Below, piece by piece: positions 42,195-51,057 of a stretch of 64,000 nucleotides of DNA. Under the pieces are notes generated by a model. It had not been told where the DNA came from. It ran no database searches and saw only the letters and a program-made list of their open reading frames with translations. Within the stretch, counting starts at the first letter, position 1. The number at the start of each line of letters is the position of its first letter. The DNA is taken from the NCBI RefSeq assembly GCF_918731615.1, contig NZ_OU957226.1, positions 2,915,501 to 2,979,500 on the forward strand, in the 5' to 3' direction. A program made the translations under genes and the position numbers. This DNA is from Flavobacterium sp. CECT 9288. GTDB lineage: Bacteria > Bacteroidota > Bacteroidia > Flavobacteriales > Flavobacteriaceae.

Positions 42195-44819
42195 TTAAAA
42201 TCTATATGACAAAGCCATAGAAATTGATCTTCCCGTCAATGATCTTGCTCTTACATAGTTTACTGTATTCTCAGTTATATTTCCTTCTTCTGCCTCTGTA
42301 ATTGCTAATGAGTTGAAAATATTATTACCAGATAGATTCACTGATAAACCTTTTGTCAAACCTACTTCTACAAAACCATTTACAATTACAAAACCATTCA
42401 TTACAAGTTGATTTGAGTCTTGAGCAAAAGCTTTAGTCTGACCAATAAAACTTAGACCTAAAGTATTTTTCTTATCCATAAATTTAAACGTTGGCATTAC
42501 ACCATACATTAATTTAGGCTGTCTTCTTGGCTCATTTCCTTTATCTGCACCTGATGTTATTTCTGCTTTAGTATACGTCATTGACCCTCTAAGGTTCAAA
42601 TTGTCTGACAAATCATATGCTGACTCAAGCTCTAAACCTAAAGATTTGTAATTATTTTGTCTAATCACATTTGCACCAGCTTCATAACCTGCTTGCTCAT
42701 CAGTTTTAGAACTAAAAGCTGTTGCATAAACATATCCTTTATTAAATTTTTGTTTGTATCCAATTTCTGATTGCATTAAAAAATCCAAAGCGTTGATTTT
42801 ATCTCCATCTAAATAATCCAAGCCATTAAATAAAATTCTATCAGCCTTTGCAGATGCTCCTCTACTAACTCTAGCAAATAATGATTGTTTCGCATTTAAC
42901 AAATAGTTCCCTCCTAAAGTGTATGAAAAATAGTCGTAAGTATAATTAACTGGAGCATCATTTGCAGTATTTACAGCAAAAACATTGTTCTCCGGTGCTG
43001 ATAATATTCCATCATTATTGATGTCGTAACTTGTTGCTGTCCCGCCTGTAAAAGAACCAGTAACTTTTCCGTTATCATATCGTACCCCACCTTCAAAAGA
43101 TAAGTTTTTAGATAAATCAAATGAAACATTTACGTAAGGTGCAGATACGTTATACTGTGTATCGTAATTTCTAGCTAAATTACCCCAAGCAGGAGTTCCA
43201 TAAGCATAGAGTCCGTTTTCAGATAATAGATTTCCGTTAACATCCTTTACATTAATTAAACGCGGATTATTGTCTGATACTTCTTGTAAGTAAGAGTTCC
43301 ATAACCAAGACATTGAAACATTTTGCATCGATTTGAAAAATCCAAAAGTAACACCTAAATTATCTATTTTCTTTGTCAATCTCAAATCATTCATAAAATT
43401 ACTCATGTCGTTCAATTGTGTATCAAACATATGAACTCTAGCTACTAATCCATTTGGAGTATTAAAAGCTGTCCCATCATTTGCATAACTTAGCGTAGCG
43501 CCTGCACCAAAAGAATTTGCAATTGCAGTAGCTGTACCCAATTCAGCAGGAAATGGAGATATAAAACCACCACTGTTTGCAGAATAACGTAAATTATCCG
43601 AAACTTTCCAGTCATTATCTAAATCAAAAGTAGCACTAGCACCTATAGATTTTGAAATAGGGTGCATTCCATTTGCAACTTTTTCTCTTCTTACATTTCC
43701 ATCTGTCCCAAGCCCTACATTATGGTTTAAATAAATAGATTGCATTGATCCTCTAGTAGCATCATATCCATCTACGCTCGTCCATTTTGGATTAGCATTT
43801 GTTCCAGAAACCTGAACAGGCATTGGCATATATGCTACTGCTCTATCATTTAAAAATTTAGCATAAACCGTTACTGATCCTTTTTCAAACTCTTTTGTAA
43901 TATTGAATTTTACTTGGCCACCATTATTGCTATTAAAACCCGTTTTTCTAACGCCTTCACCTGTTCTATAAAAACCACCTACATGAAAATACAATCCATC
44001 ACCTATTTTAGCCCCGTAATCAATATCTGTTCTGAAATTTTCATAATCTAGTCCAAAAGTAGTACTCATAGTTCCTCCTTCAGTTTTCCCAGTTTTACTA
44101 ATGAAATTGATAATTCCTCCAGGAGAATTGGAAGATAATGTTGAAGCTGAACCTCCACGAATAGCCTCAATTCTTGCCACATTACCATCAAATCTTGTAA
44201 AGATATCAGCCGTTGCAAAAGCAATATCTCCAAATAATAATACCGGAAGGCCATCTTCTTGAATTTGCAAATATTTAGAACCTCCAGATGATATTGGCAC
44301 ACCACGAACTGATATATTGGAGTTTCCTTCTCCTCCAGATGATTCTGAGCGTATACCTGGAATTGTTCTAAATATCTCAGCAGTAGATCTTGGTGCAGAC
44401 CGCTCTATTTCATTTGTATTTATTGAAGTGATAGAAACACTAGATTTAATTTTGGTTCTAGGATTAACTACACCTGTAATAATAACATCATCAAGTACAT
44501 TATTATCTTCGGTTAAAGTTATATTCTTAATTACATTTCCATTTACTTCAATTTTAAACATAACATTTTTATATCCAATGTATGAAGCAATAAAATCAAA
44601 AGTTCCATTTTTAAGATTTGAAAAATTATATTTTCCATCGATATCTGTAACAACTGACTTTGAGGAATCTTTAATTAAAATATTAACACCTGGTATTGGT
44701 GCTCCATTAACATCCGAAACAACTCCTGTAACGGTCGAATTTTGCGCAAAAGAAAGATTAAATAGTAGTAATGCTACAATAACCCCTATTTGCCTGATGA
44801 ATAAAATAGACTTTTTCAT
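42195..44819 (-). CDS. TonB-dependent outer-membrane receptor, SusD-less
   Basis: An 874-residue receptor that imports a ligand using TonB energy. A signal peptide (about residues 1-25) is followed by a carboxypeptidase-regulatory-like domain (about 26-105; TVTGVVSDVNGAPIPGVNIL, YNFSNLKNGTFDFIASYIGY), then DDVIITGV as a probable TonB-box region. The plug has IRSESSGGEGNSNISVRG and GGSASTLSSNSPGGIINFIS, and a 22-strand barrel ends RSISMALSYRF. It lacks the length (about 1000 residues) of SusC proteins and no susD gene follows. It is the first gene of the sugar operon, divergent from a LacI regulator whose predicted operators lie just upstream. Confidence 0.92.
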   Translation of the reverse strand: MKKSILFIRQIGVIVALLLFNLSFAQNSTVTGVVSDVNGAPIPGVNILIKDSSKSVVTDIDGKYNFSNLKNGTFDFIASYIGYKNVMFKIEVNGNVIKNITLTEDNNVLDDVIITGVVNPRTKIKSSVSITSINTNEIERSAPRSTAEIFRTIPGIRSESSGGEGNSNISVRGVPISSGGSKYLQIQEDGLPVLLFGDIAFATADIFTRFDGNVARIEAIRGGSASTLSSNSPGGIINFISKTGKTEGGTMSTTFGLDYENFRTDIDYGAKIGDGLYFHVGGFYRTGEGVRKTGFNSNNGGQVKFNITKEFEKGSVTVYAKFLNDRAVAYMPMPVQVSGTNANPKWTSVDGYDATRGSMQSIYLNHNVGLGTDGNVRREKVANGMHPISKSIGASATFDLDNDWKVSDNLRYSANSGGFISPFPAELGTATAIANSFGAGATLSYANDGTAFNTPNGLVARVHMFDTQLNDMSNFMNDLRLTKKIDNLGVTFGFFKSMQNVSMSWLWNSYLQEVSDNNPRLINVKDVNGNLLSENGLYAYGTPAWGNLARNYDTQYNVSAPYVNVSFDLSKNLSFEGGVRYDNGKVTGSFTGGTATSYDINNDGILSAPENNVFAVNTANDAPVNYTYDYFSYTLGGNYLLNAKQSLFARVSRGASAKADRILFNGLDYLDGDKINALDFLMQSEIGYKQKFNKGYVYATAFSSKTDEQAGYEAGANVIRQNNYKSLGLELESAYDLSDNLNLRGSMTYTKAEITSGADKGNEPRRQPKLMYGVMPTFKFMDKKNTLGLSFIGQTKAFAQDSNQLVMNGFVIVNGFVEVGLTKGLSVNLSGNNIFNSLAITEAEEGNITENTVNYVRARSLTGRSISMALSYRF

Positions 44820-44864
44820 GGTTTTAAAATAAATTAGTTAATAAATTTTAGTTGGTTTAATTAT

Positions 44865-44894
44865 CAAATGTATAATTATAAAGAAACAAAACAA
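44865..44894 (-). promoter_or_regulatory. Promoter of the TonB-dependent receptor gene
   Basis: The minus strand has TACATTTG (complement of 44865-44872) and TTG (complement of 44892-44894) with 19 bp between. The leader is about 40 nt. The tandem operators begin 14 bp upstream of the -33 element. Confidence 0.55.
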
Positions 44895-44907
44895 CGAATC
44901 ACACAAA

Positions 44908-44941
44908 CGAAAACGTTTTCGAATTCCCGAAAACGTTTTCG
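44908..44941. promoter_or_regulatory. Tandem LacI-family operators
   Basis: The perfect 14-bp palindrome CGAAAACGTTTTCG occurs twice, at 44908-44921 and 44928-44941. The centres are 20 bp apart, about two helical turns, so two dimers would bind the same DNA face. The central CG within an A/T-flanked palindrome is the hallmark of LacI/GalR operators. Site 2 abuts the -33 element proposed for the lacI-type gene. Confidence 0.88.
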
Positions 44942-44942
44942 A

Positions 44943-44973
44943 TTTGATATAAAAAAATATTTCACCATATTTG
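44943..44973 (+). promoter_or_regulatory. Promoter of the LacI-family gene
   Basis: TTTG (44943-44946), a 19-bp spacer and CATATTTG (44966-44973), one base off the -7 consensus. The second operator ends one or two bases before the -33 element, suggesting autorepression. The -7 box ends 4 bp before the ATG. Confidence 0.45.
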
Positions 44974-44977
44974 TTTA

Positions 44978-46006
44978 ATGAAAGAAGCTACTCTTAAAGA
45001 AATTGCAGAAAAATTGGGCATATCCATCACCACTGTTTCTAAGGCATTAAAAGACTATCCAGACGTTAGTTTAAAGACAAAAGAAGCGGTCATTTCATTA
45101 GCAAAAGAACTCAACTACAGTCCAAATTCTTTTGCTGTCAATCTAAGAACAAAAGAATCAAAAACCATTGGCTTAATAATTCCGGAAATTGTTCATCATT
45201 TCTTTTCAAATGTTATAAACGGGATTGTTGCTGAAGCTGAAAAAAATGGCTATCTAGTCATCATTCTGCAGTCAAATGAATCTTTAGAATTAGAAAAAAA
45301 ACAAGTTGCTTTGCTTATCAATAAAAGAGTTGATGGAATAATTATTTCACTCTCAAATGAATCAAACGATGACAGCCATCTTATGGAAATTATAGCACGT
45401 AAGATACCATTTGTACAATTTGATAAAATTGCAAAGTTGATTCACAGTTCAAAGGTGATTATTAACGATCAAATTGCGGCCAGAAATGCGGTTCAACATT
45501 TAATAGACAACGGATACCGAAAAATTGCACACATCAGAGGTCCCTTAAACCCACAAAATGCTATTGATCGTTTTATTGGCTATAAAAAAGCATTAGAAAT
45601 AAACAACATTCCCTTTGATCCTTCTTTAGTCTATACTTGTGAAAAAGTAACTTTTCAAGAAGGAATAGATTTCGCAAAACAAATTATGATTGACCATCCT
45701 GATGTTGAAGGAATATTTGCCATCACAGATCTTGTTGCTGTAGGCGTACTTTCTTATTTTAATGATAAAGGAATAAAAATTCCAGAACAAGTTGCTGTAA
45801 TTGGCTTTAGTAATTGGTTTATGTCTCAGGTGCTAACCCCTAAACTTAGTACAGTTGACCAACCTAGTCATGAAATGGGAGTAACTTCTTTTAAATTATT
45901 ATTAGAAGAAATGAATTGTCACAAAAAAGAAATTCCTTTTACACCAAGAACAATAGAACTCGAAACGAAAGTGATTGCTAGAGAATCTACAACTAAAAGA
46001 AAATAG
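44978..46006 (+). CDS. LacI-family transcriptional regulator of the sugar locus
   Basis: The 342-residue regulator has an N-terminal LacI helix-turn-helix (ATLKEIAEKLGISITTVSKALKDYP in two blocks, residues about 4-28), the hinge helix region (YSPNSFAVNLRTKESKTIGL) and a periplasmic-binding-protein-like effector domain (SSKVIINDQIAARNAVQHLI; EGIFAITDLVAVGVLSYF; AVIGFSNW). It is divergent from the receptor gene, and two perfect LacI-type palindromes lie between. I infer that it represses the receptor-transporter-hydrolase-kinase operon and itself, and is released by the sugar or a derivative. It converges on queG, whose stop is 4 bp away. Confidence 0.94.
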   Translation: MKEATLKEIAEKLGISITTVSKALKDYPDVSLKTKEAVISLAKELNYSPNSFAVNLRTKESKTIGLIIPEIVHHFFSNVINGIVAEAEKNGYLVIILQSNESLELEKKQVALLINKRVDGIIISLSNESNDDSHLMEIIARKIPFVQFDKIAKLIHSSKVIINDQIAARNAVQHLIDNGYRKIAHIRGPLNPQNAIDRFIGYKKALEINNIPFDPSLVYTCEKVTFQEGIDFAKQIMIDHPDVEGIFAITDLVAVGVLSYFNDKGIKIPEQVAVIGFSNWFMSQVLTPKLSTVDQPSHEMGVTSFKLLLEEMNCHKKEIPFTPRTIELETKVIARESTTKRK

Positions 46007-46009
46007 CTT

Positions 46010-46870
46010 CTACTGTATAAAATCAATATTTCTTTTTATTCCTGCAAACTTTGTACGTTTAATAGGAGAATTTTTAAAAACAACTTTAAATGTTTCTTCT
46101 GTTATTTCTATCCAGTCTTTTTTAGACATCGACAATACGTCTGGATTTGCATTAAAAAGAGGTTCACTATGAGGCTTTGAAAATTTGTTCCAAGGACAAA
46201 CGTCTTGACACACATCACAACCAAAAGCCCAGTCATTAAACATTCCTTTAAACTCCGTCGGAATATTCTCTTTTAATTCAATTGTAAAATAGGATATACA
46301 TTTACTTCCATCAACTACATATGGAGCAACAATAGCATTAGTAGGACAACTATCTATACATGCAGTACAGGAACCACAATGGTCTGTAGTGGGCGAATCA
46401 TACTCTAATTCTAAATCTATTATTAACTCGGCAATAAAATAAAAGGAACCTACTTTTTTAGTCAATAGGTTACTGTTTTTTCCTATCCAACCTAAACCAC
46501 TTTTAGCAGCCCATGCTTTATCTAAAACTGGAGCTGAATCTACAAAAGCACGCCCAGAAACGGCACCAATATTAGTTTGAATAGAATGAATAAGTTCTCT
46601 CAATTTTCCTTTTATGACGTCATGGTAGTCTAAACCATAGGCATACTTCGAAATTTTAAAACTGTCTTCATTTTGAAATTCATTAGGATAATAATTAAGT
46701 AATAATGAGACAACACTTTTTGAATCTTCAACAAGAAGCGTAGGATCTAATCTTTTATCAAAATTATTTTCCATGTAAGCCATCTTTCCATGATGGTTTA
46801 AATTTAGCCAATTTTCAAGACGTGGAGCTTCTGTCTCTAGAAACTCAGCTTTAGAAATACCGCAAGACAT
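46010..46870 (-). CDS. queG: Epoxyqueuosine reductase QueG, start codon uncertain
   Basis: Cobalamin- and Fe-S-dependent enzyme reducing epoxyqueuosine to queuosine in tRNA. Both [4Fe-4S] motifs are present: [16 protein letters not shown] (about 122-137) and [13 protein letters not shown] (about 205-217), plus [13 protein letters not shown]. The first ATG (46870) falls inside the conserved [12 protein letters not shown] region, where E. coli QueG is already at about residue 23. The frame stays open upstream and encodes family-like residues ([15 protein letters not shown]), but contains no ATG, GTG, TTG or CTG before the stop at 46979. An ATT at 46928-46939 is the likeliest true start. It follows ruvB closely. 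Confidence 0.9.
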   Translation of the reverse strand: MSCGISKAEFLETEAPRLENWLNLNHHGKMAYMENNFDKRLDPTLLVEDSKSVVSLLLNYYPNEFQNEDSFKISKYAYGLDYHDVIKGKLRELIHSIQTNIGAVSGRAFVDSAPVLDKAWAAKSGLGWIGKNSNLLTKKVGSFYFIAELIIDLELEYDSPTTDHCGSCTACIDSCPTNAIVAPYVVDGSKCISYFTIELKENIPTEFKGMFNDWAFGCDVCQDVCPWNKFSKPHSEPLFNANPDVLSMSKKDWIEITEETFKVVFKNSPIKRTKFAGIKRNIDFIQ

Positions 46871-46950
46871 GAAACCAAGTCTAGAAGCCTCGTCCTTAAT
46901 AAAATTTGTATACTTCGATCTAGTTTGAATAATTGTAATTTTAAAGAATT

Positions 46951-47973
46951 CTAAAATAAACCACCCTGAATATTCGTTTTAATTTTACCCAAATGTCTAT
47001 ACGCTTTATCAGTAACCTCTCTACCTCTTGGAGTCCTCATAATGAAACCTTCTTGAATTAAAAAAGGTTCATAAACCTCCTCAATAGTTTCACTACTCTC
47101 TGAAACTGCAGTTGCCAGAGTACTCAAACCAACAGGACCACCTTTAAATTTATCAATAATGGTATTCAAAATTTTATTATCCATTTCATCTAGTCCAAAA
47201 GCATCTACATTCAAAGCTTTTAAAGCATAACGAGCAATTTCTATATCAATAGAACCATTTCCTTTAATTTGAGCAAAATCACGTACACGTCTCAGCAAAG
47301 CATTGGCTATACGAGGTGTACCTCTACTCCTACCTGCTATTTCAATAGCCGCTTCCATAGAAATTGGCATTTTAAAAATTGCAGCACTTCTTTCAACAAT
47401 AGTAGTAAGCAATTCTGTAGTGTAATATTGCAAACGAGAGGATATTCCAAATCTAGCTCTCATAGGTGCCGTAAGCAGCCCAGAACGGGTAGTTGCACCA
47501 ATAAGGGTAAAAGGATTCAAATTGATCTGTACCGTGCGCGCATTGGGCCCAGATTCAATCATAATGTCAATTTTAAAATCTTCCATTGCAGAGTATAAAT
47601 ACTCTTCAACAATAGGAGAAAGCCTGTGAATTTCGTCAATAAAAAGTACATCACGCTCTTCAAGATTTGTAAGCAAACCAGCAAGGTCTCCTGGCTTATC
47701 AAGTACAGGTCCAGAAGTTATTTTTATTCCAACTTGAAGTTCATTCGCAAGTATATTGGCAAGAGTAGTTTTTCCAAGTCCTGGAGGACCGTGAAAAAGA
47801 GTGTGATCAAGAGCTTCATTTCTTTGGTTGGCTGCTTGTACAAAGACCTTTAGATTTTCTAAAACTTGATCTTGTCCAGCAAAATCATCAAAGGATAAAG
47901 GGCGAAGCTTCCTTTCGATATCGAAATCTTCAAGATTATAATTGTTTCCAGTAGGATCTAGATTCTCATTCAT
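46951..47973 (-). CDS. ruvB: Holliday junction DNA helicase RuvB
   Basis: Hexameric AAA+ motor that drives branch migration with RuvA. The 340-residue sequence has [19 protein letters not shown] (about 26-44), Walker [16 protein letters not shown] (about 64-78), Walker [14 protein letters not shown] (about 118-130), sensor 1 [12 protein letters not shown] and the C-terminal winged helix [15 protein letters not shown]. It is separated by a terminator from the downstream end of coxA. A -7 element lies only 4 bp before its ATG. Its reading frame end leaves no spacer for a normal queG ribosome site. Confidence 0.97.
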   Translation of the reverse strand: MNENLDPTGNNYNLEDFDIERKLRPLSFDDFAGQDQVLENLKVFVQAANQRNEALDHTLFHGPPGLGKTTLANILANELQVGIKITSGPVLDKPGDLAGLLTNLEERDVLFIDEIHRLSPIVEEYLYSAMEDFKIDIMIESGPNARTVQINLNPFTLIGATTRSGLLTAPMRARFGISSRLQYYTTELLTTIVERSAAIFKMPISMEAAIEIAGRSRGTPRIANALLRRVRDFAQIKGNGSIDIEIARYALKALNVDAFGLDEMDNKILNTIIDKFKGGPVGLSTLATAVSESSETIEEVYEPFLIQEGFIMRTPRGREVTDKAYRHLGKIKTNIQGGLF

Positions 47974-47977
47974 AGTA

Positions 47978-47985
47978 CAAAGATA
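47978..47985 (-). promoter_or_regulatory. Candidate -7 element of ruvB, next to the start codon
   Basis: The minus strand reads TATCTTTG, with its G four bases before the ruvB ATG. Any transcript from here would be leaderless or nearly so. No convincing -33 element. Confidence 0.4.
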
Positions 47986-48019
47986 ATAAAGAGGAACTTA
48001 GAGAAAACACTTCCTCAAA

Positions 48020-48050
48020 TAAAAAAAAAAAAACCTCTACAAAGTAGAGG
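48020..48050 (-). terminator. Terminator of the act-cox operon
   Basis: CCTCTAC (48034-48040), loop AAA, GTAGAGG (48044-48050). On the minus strand it is followed by 13 Ts. A strong intrinsic terminator directly after coxA. Confidence 0.9.
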
Positions 48051-48058
48051 CTTAAATA

Positions 48059-49855
48059 TTAGTGATGAAGAACCTGTTCTCCAGGTTTCATTGGTACATT
48101 TTGTGGTACGAAATCCTCTTCATGATTAGGATTACTGTAGTCATATGGCCAACGGTGAACTTCAGGAATCTCACCTGGCCAGTTACCGTGAATGTGTTCA
48201 ACTGGAGCAGTCCATTCTAAAGTATTAGATTTCCATGGATTCATAACTGCTTTTTTACCGTAGAAAATACTACTAAAGAAATTATATAAGAAAACCAATT
48301 GAAAAGCACCACCAACAAGAGCAAACGTTGTAATTAAAACATTTACGTTTTGTAAATCATCAAATAAAGGGAAATTAGTATTGGTGTAATAACGTCTTGG
48401 TAAACCAGCTAAACCTATAAAATGCATAGGGAAAAATACACCATAAGCACAAATAGCAGTAACCCAGAAGTGAATATAACCTAAGTTCTTATTCAACATT
48501 CTTCCAAACATTCTTGGAAACCAGTGATAAATACCAGCAAACATTCCATAAAGAGCACTAATACCCATTACTAAGTGAAAGTGAGCTACAACAAAATAAG
48601 TGTCGTGAACATTAATATCTAATGTACTATCACCAAGAATAATACCAGTTAAACCACCAGTAATAAAAGTTGATACCAAACCAATAGAAAATAACATGGC
48701 AGGATTTAGCTGTAAGTTACCTTTCCACAACGTAGTGATATAATTAAATGCTTTAACTGCAGATGGAATTGCAATCAATAAGGTTGTAAAAGTAAACACG
48801 GAACCTAGGAAAGGATTCATTCCTGAGATAAACATGTGGTGACCCCAAACTATTGTTGATAAGAAAGCAATTGCAAGAATTGACATAATCATTGCTCTGT
48901 AACCAAAAATTGGTTTACGAGAATTTGTTGCAATAACTTCAGAAGTAATACCTAATGCAGGTAATAATACAATGTAAACTTCAGGATGTCCTAGGAACCA
49001 AAATAAGTGCTCAAATAAAACAGGAGAACCACCTTGGTAATGTAATACTTCACCAGCTATGTAAATATCAGATAAGAAGAAAGAAGTACCAAAACTTCTA
49101 TCAAAGATCAACAATAAAGCAGCGGATAAAAGTACGGGGAAAGAAACAATACCGATAATAGCAGTAACAAAGAAAGCCCAAATAGTCAAAGGCAACCTTG
49201 TCATAGTCATACCCTTAGTTCTTAAGTTAATAACCGTAACAACATAATTCAAAGACCCCATTAAAGAAGAAGCAATAAACAATGCCATAGAAACTAACCA
49301 AAGTGTCATACCCATACCAGATCCAGGTATAGCTTGTGGTAAAGCACTCAAAGGAGGGTAAATTGTCCACCCAGAAGAAGCAGGGCCTGCTTCAACAAAA
49401 AGAGAACTGATCATCACAATACTTGATAAAAAGAACAGCCAGTATGAAACCATGTTCATAAAACCTGAGGCCATATCTCGAGCACCAATTTGAAGCGGAA
49501 TTAATAGATTACTAAACGTACCACTCAATGCAGCAGTAAGTACAAAGAAAACCATTATGGTTCCATGAATAGTAACTAAGGCAAGGTAAATATCATTTGC
49601 CATAACTCCATCAGGAGCAAATTTATCACCTAATAAAATATTAAATATTTTAAAAGATTCTTCTGGCCATGCTAGTTGCATTCTAAATAACAACGACATA
49701 CCAACACCAATGATACCCATGAAAATACCTGTAATCAAGTACTGCTTGGCGATCATTTTGTGATCTATACTAAAAATATATTTAGTAATAAAAGTGTCTT
49801 TGTGGTGGTGTTCGTGTTCGTGATCTATAGCGTGATCGTGACCTTCTGCTGACAT
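48059..49855 (-). CDS. Cytochrome c oxidase subunit I (aa3 type)
   Basis: Catalytic subunit holding haem a and the haem a3-CuB centre that reduces O2 and pumps protons. The 598-residue protein has 12 or more helices. The ligand motifs are intact: FWFLGHPEVYIVLLP (with the His-Tyr pair), TIVWGHHMFISG for CuB, and DTYFVVAHFHLVMG for the haems. The early histidine ligand lies in TIHGTIMVFFV. The N-terminus has a short His/Glu-rich cytoplasmic stretch (GHDHAIDHEHEHHHKD, residues 5-20). It is the last gene of the act-cox operon, 28 bp after subunit II. Gene symbols ctaD or coxA are both used for this family. Confidence 0.96.
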   Translation of the reverse strand: MSAEGHDHAIDHEHEHHHKDTFITKYIFSIDHKMIAKQYLITGIFMGIIGVGMSLLFRMQLAWPEESFKIFNILLGDKFAPDGVMANDIYLALVTIHGTIMVFFVLTAALSGTFSNLLIPLQIGARDMASGFMNMVSYWLFFLSSIVMISSLFVEAGPASSGWTIYPPLSALPQAIPGSGMGMTLWLVSMALFIASSLMGSLNYVVTVINLRTKGMTMTRLPLTIWAFFVTAIIGIVSFPVLLSAALLLIFDRSFGTSFFLSDIYIAGEVLHYQGGSPVLFEHLFWFLGHPEVYIVLLPALGITSEVIATNSRKPIFGYRAMIMSILAIAFLSTIVWGHHMFISGMNPFLGSVFTFTTLLIAIPSAVKAFNYITTLWKGNLQLNPAMLFSIGLVSTFITGGLTGIILGDSTLDINVHDTYFVVAHFHLVMGISALYGMFAGIYHWFPRMFGRMLNKNLGYIHFWVTAICAYGVFFPMHFIGLAGLPRRYYTNTNFPLFDDLQNVNVLITTFALVGGAFQLVFLYNFFSSIFYGKKAVMNPWKSNTLEWTAPVEHIHGNWPGEIPEVHRWPYDYSNPNHEEDFVPQNVPMKPGEQVLHH

Positions 49856-49883
49856 ATATTTATACTTTAAATTTTCTTAATAA

Positions 49884-51038
49884 TTATTTAGCTGCCATTA
49901 CAGCAACATCATCTTTTTTTGCACTACTACTGTCAACTGCTTTTGTATCACCAGTTGCAGCTGGAGCAGCTAATGAAGCTTTAACTTCATTAACTACAGT
50001 TGTTTTATCTTTCAACCAAGCTTTATAATCTTCTGGAGTATCAACAATAATTTTCATTTGCATATTGTAATGCGATGCACCACAAATTTTATTACACAAC
50101 AATAGATAATCAAAAGTGTATGGATCAAGAGCGGGTTCACCTTTAGCTACTAATGCCTCACTTTTCTTAGCTCTTAAAGCATTAATATTAGCAACTTTTT
50201 CTACCATAAAAGGTAATTCTCTATACTCAGAGGTAGTGTAAATAGGTTCAAAAGCGAATTGTGTAACCATACCAGGAACGCAATTCATTTGAGCTCTAAA
50301 ATGTGGCATGTAAGCAGAGTGCAATACATCTTGAGATCTCATTTTAAAAAGAATCTTTTTACCCTTAGGAATATGCAATTCAGTAACAACAATATCATCT
50401 TGTGAATATGGATCTGCTAAGTCTATACCAACAGCATTAACACCTTCTATATATCTAACATTAGCTTTACCTAATACATTATCCTCACCAGCATACCTAG
50501 CTTTCCAGTTAAATTGTTGTGCGTATAATTCAATAACAACAGTATCCTCATCCTCATCAACAAACATAATGTTTGTCCATGCATATAAACCGTACAATAT
50601 AAGACCAGCTAAAACAACCGCAGGTATGATACTCCAAACAGCTTCCAATTTATTATTGTCAGCAAAAAACAAAGCCTTTTGTCCTTCTTTACCTCTATAT
50701 TTAAAAGCAAAATAATGAACTAAAACCTGAGTTATAGCTTGAACAATAAAGATTAACACCCAAGTAATATTCATCAAATTGTCTACTTGGCCACCATGAG
50801 CAGAAGCAGGAGTGTGCAATACTAAATGTCCCCATTTAAATAATCCATAAATGGAAAATATATAAATAAAGGCTAAAAAACCAAACATTAAATAACCCTG
50901 AACATTATTGTCATTATCATTTGCGATTTCTGAACTGTCCGGAGAAGATCCAACTTGCGTTAGGTCGAAGATTTTAGTCAATTGCCATAAAGCAATAGCT
51001 AATAAAACTAAAACTATAATTACTAACAAACTTGTCAT
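49884..51038 (-). CDS. Cytochrome c oxidase subunit II
   Basis: Carries the CuA centre that accepts electrons. The 384 residues have an extended membrane part with about four helices (the family norm is two), then the cupredoxin domain. CuA ligands are seen in SQDVLHSAYMPHFRAQMNC (His) and LLCNKICGASHYNMQMKI (two Cys, His, Met), with W/Y-rich FNWKARY before them. There is no cytochrome c domain fused to the end, so this is aa3, not caa3. The C-terminus is Ala/Ser/Lys-rich. It lies 19 bp after actF and before subunit I, placing the oxidase in the same transcript as complex III. Confidence 0.95.
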   Translation of the reverse strand: MTSLLVIIVLVLLAIALWQLTKIFDLTQVGSSPDSSEIANDNDNNVQGYLMFGFLAFIYIFSIYGLFKWGHLVLHTPASAHGGQVDNLMNITWVLIFIVQAITQVLVHYFAFKYRGKEGQKALFFADNNKLEAVWSIIPAVVLAGLILYGLYAWTNIMFVDEDEDTVVIELYAQQFNWKARYAGEDNVLGKANVRYIEGVNAVGIDLADPYSQDDIVVTELHIPKGKKILFKMRSQDVLHSAYMPHFRAQMNCVPGMVTQFAFEPIYTTSEYRELPFMVEKVANINALRAKKSEALVAKGEPALDPYTFDYLLLCNKICGASHYNMQMKIIVDTPEDYKAWLKDKTTVVNEVKASLAAPAATGDTKAVDSSSAKKDDVAVMAAK

Positions 51039-51057
51039 CTGTTTTTTTCTTTAAAAA

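Noticed and set aside
44317..44832. 171-codon open frame opposite the receptor gene
   Set aside because: Antisense to the signal peptide and plug of a clear TonB-dependent receptor; the translation is a low-complexity shadow.
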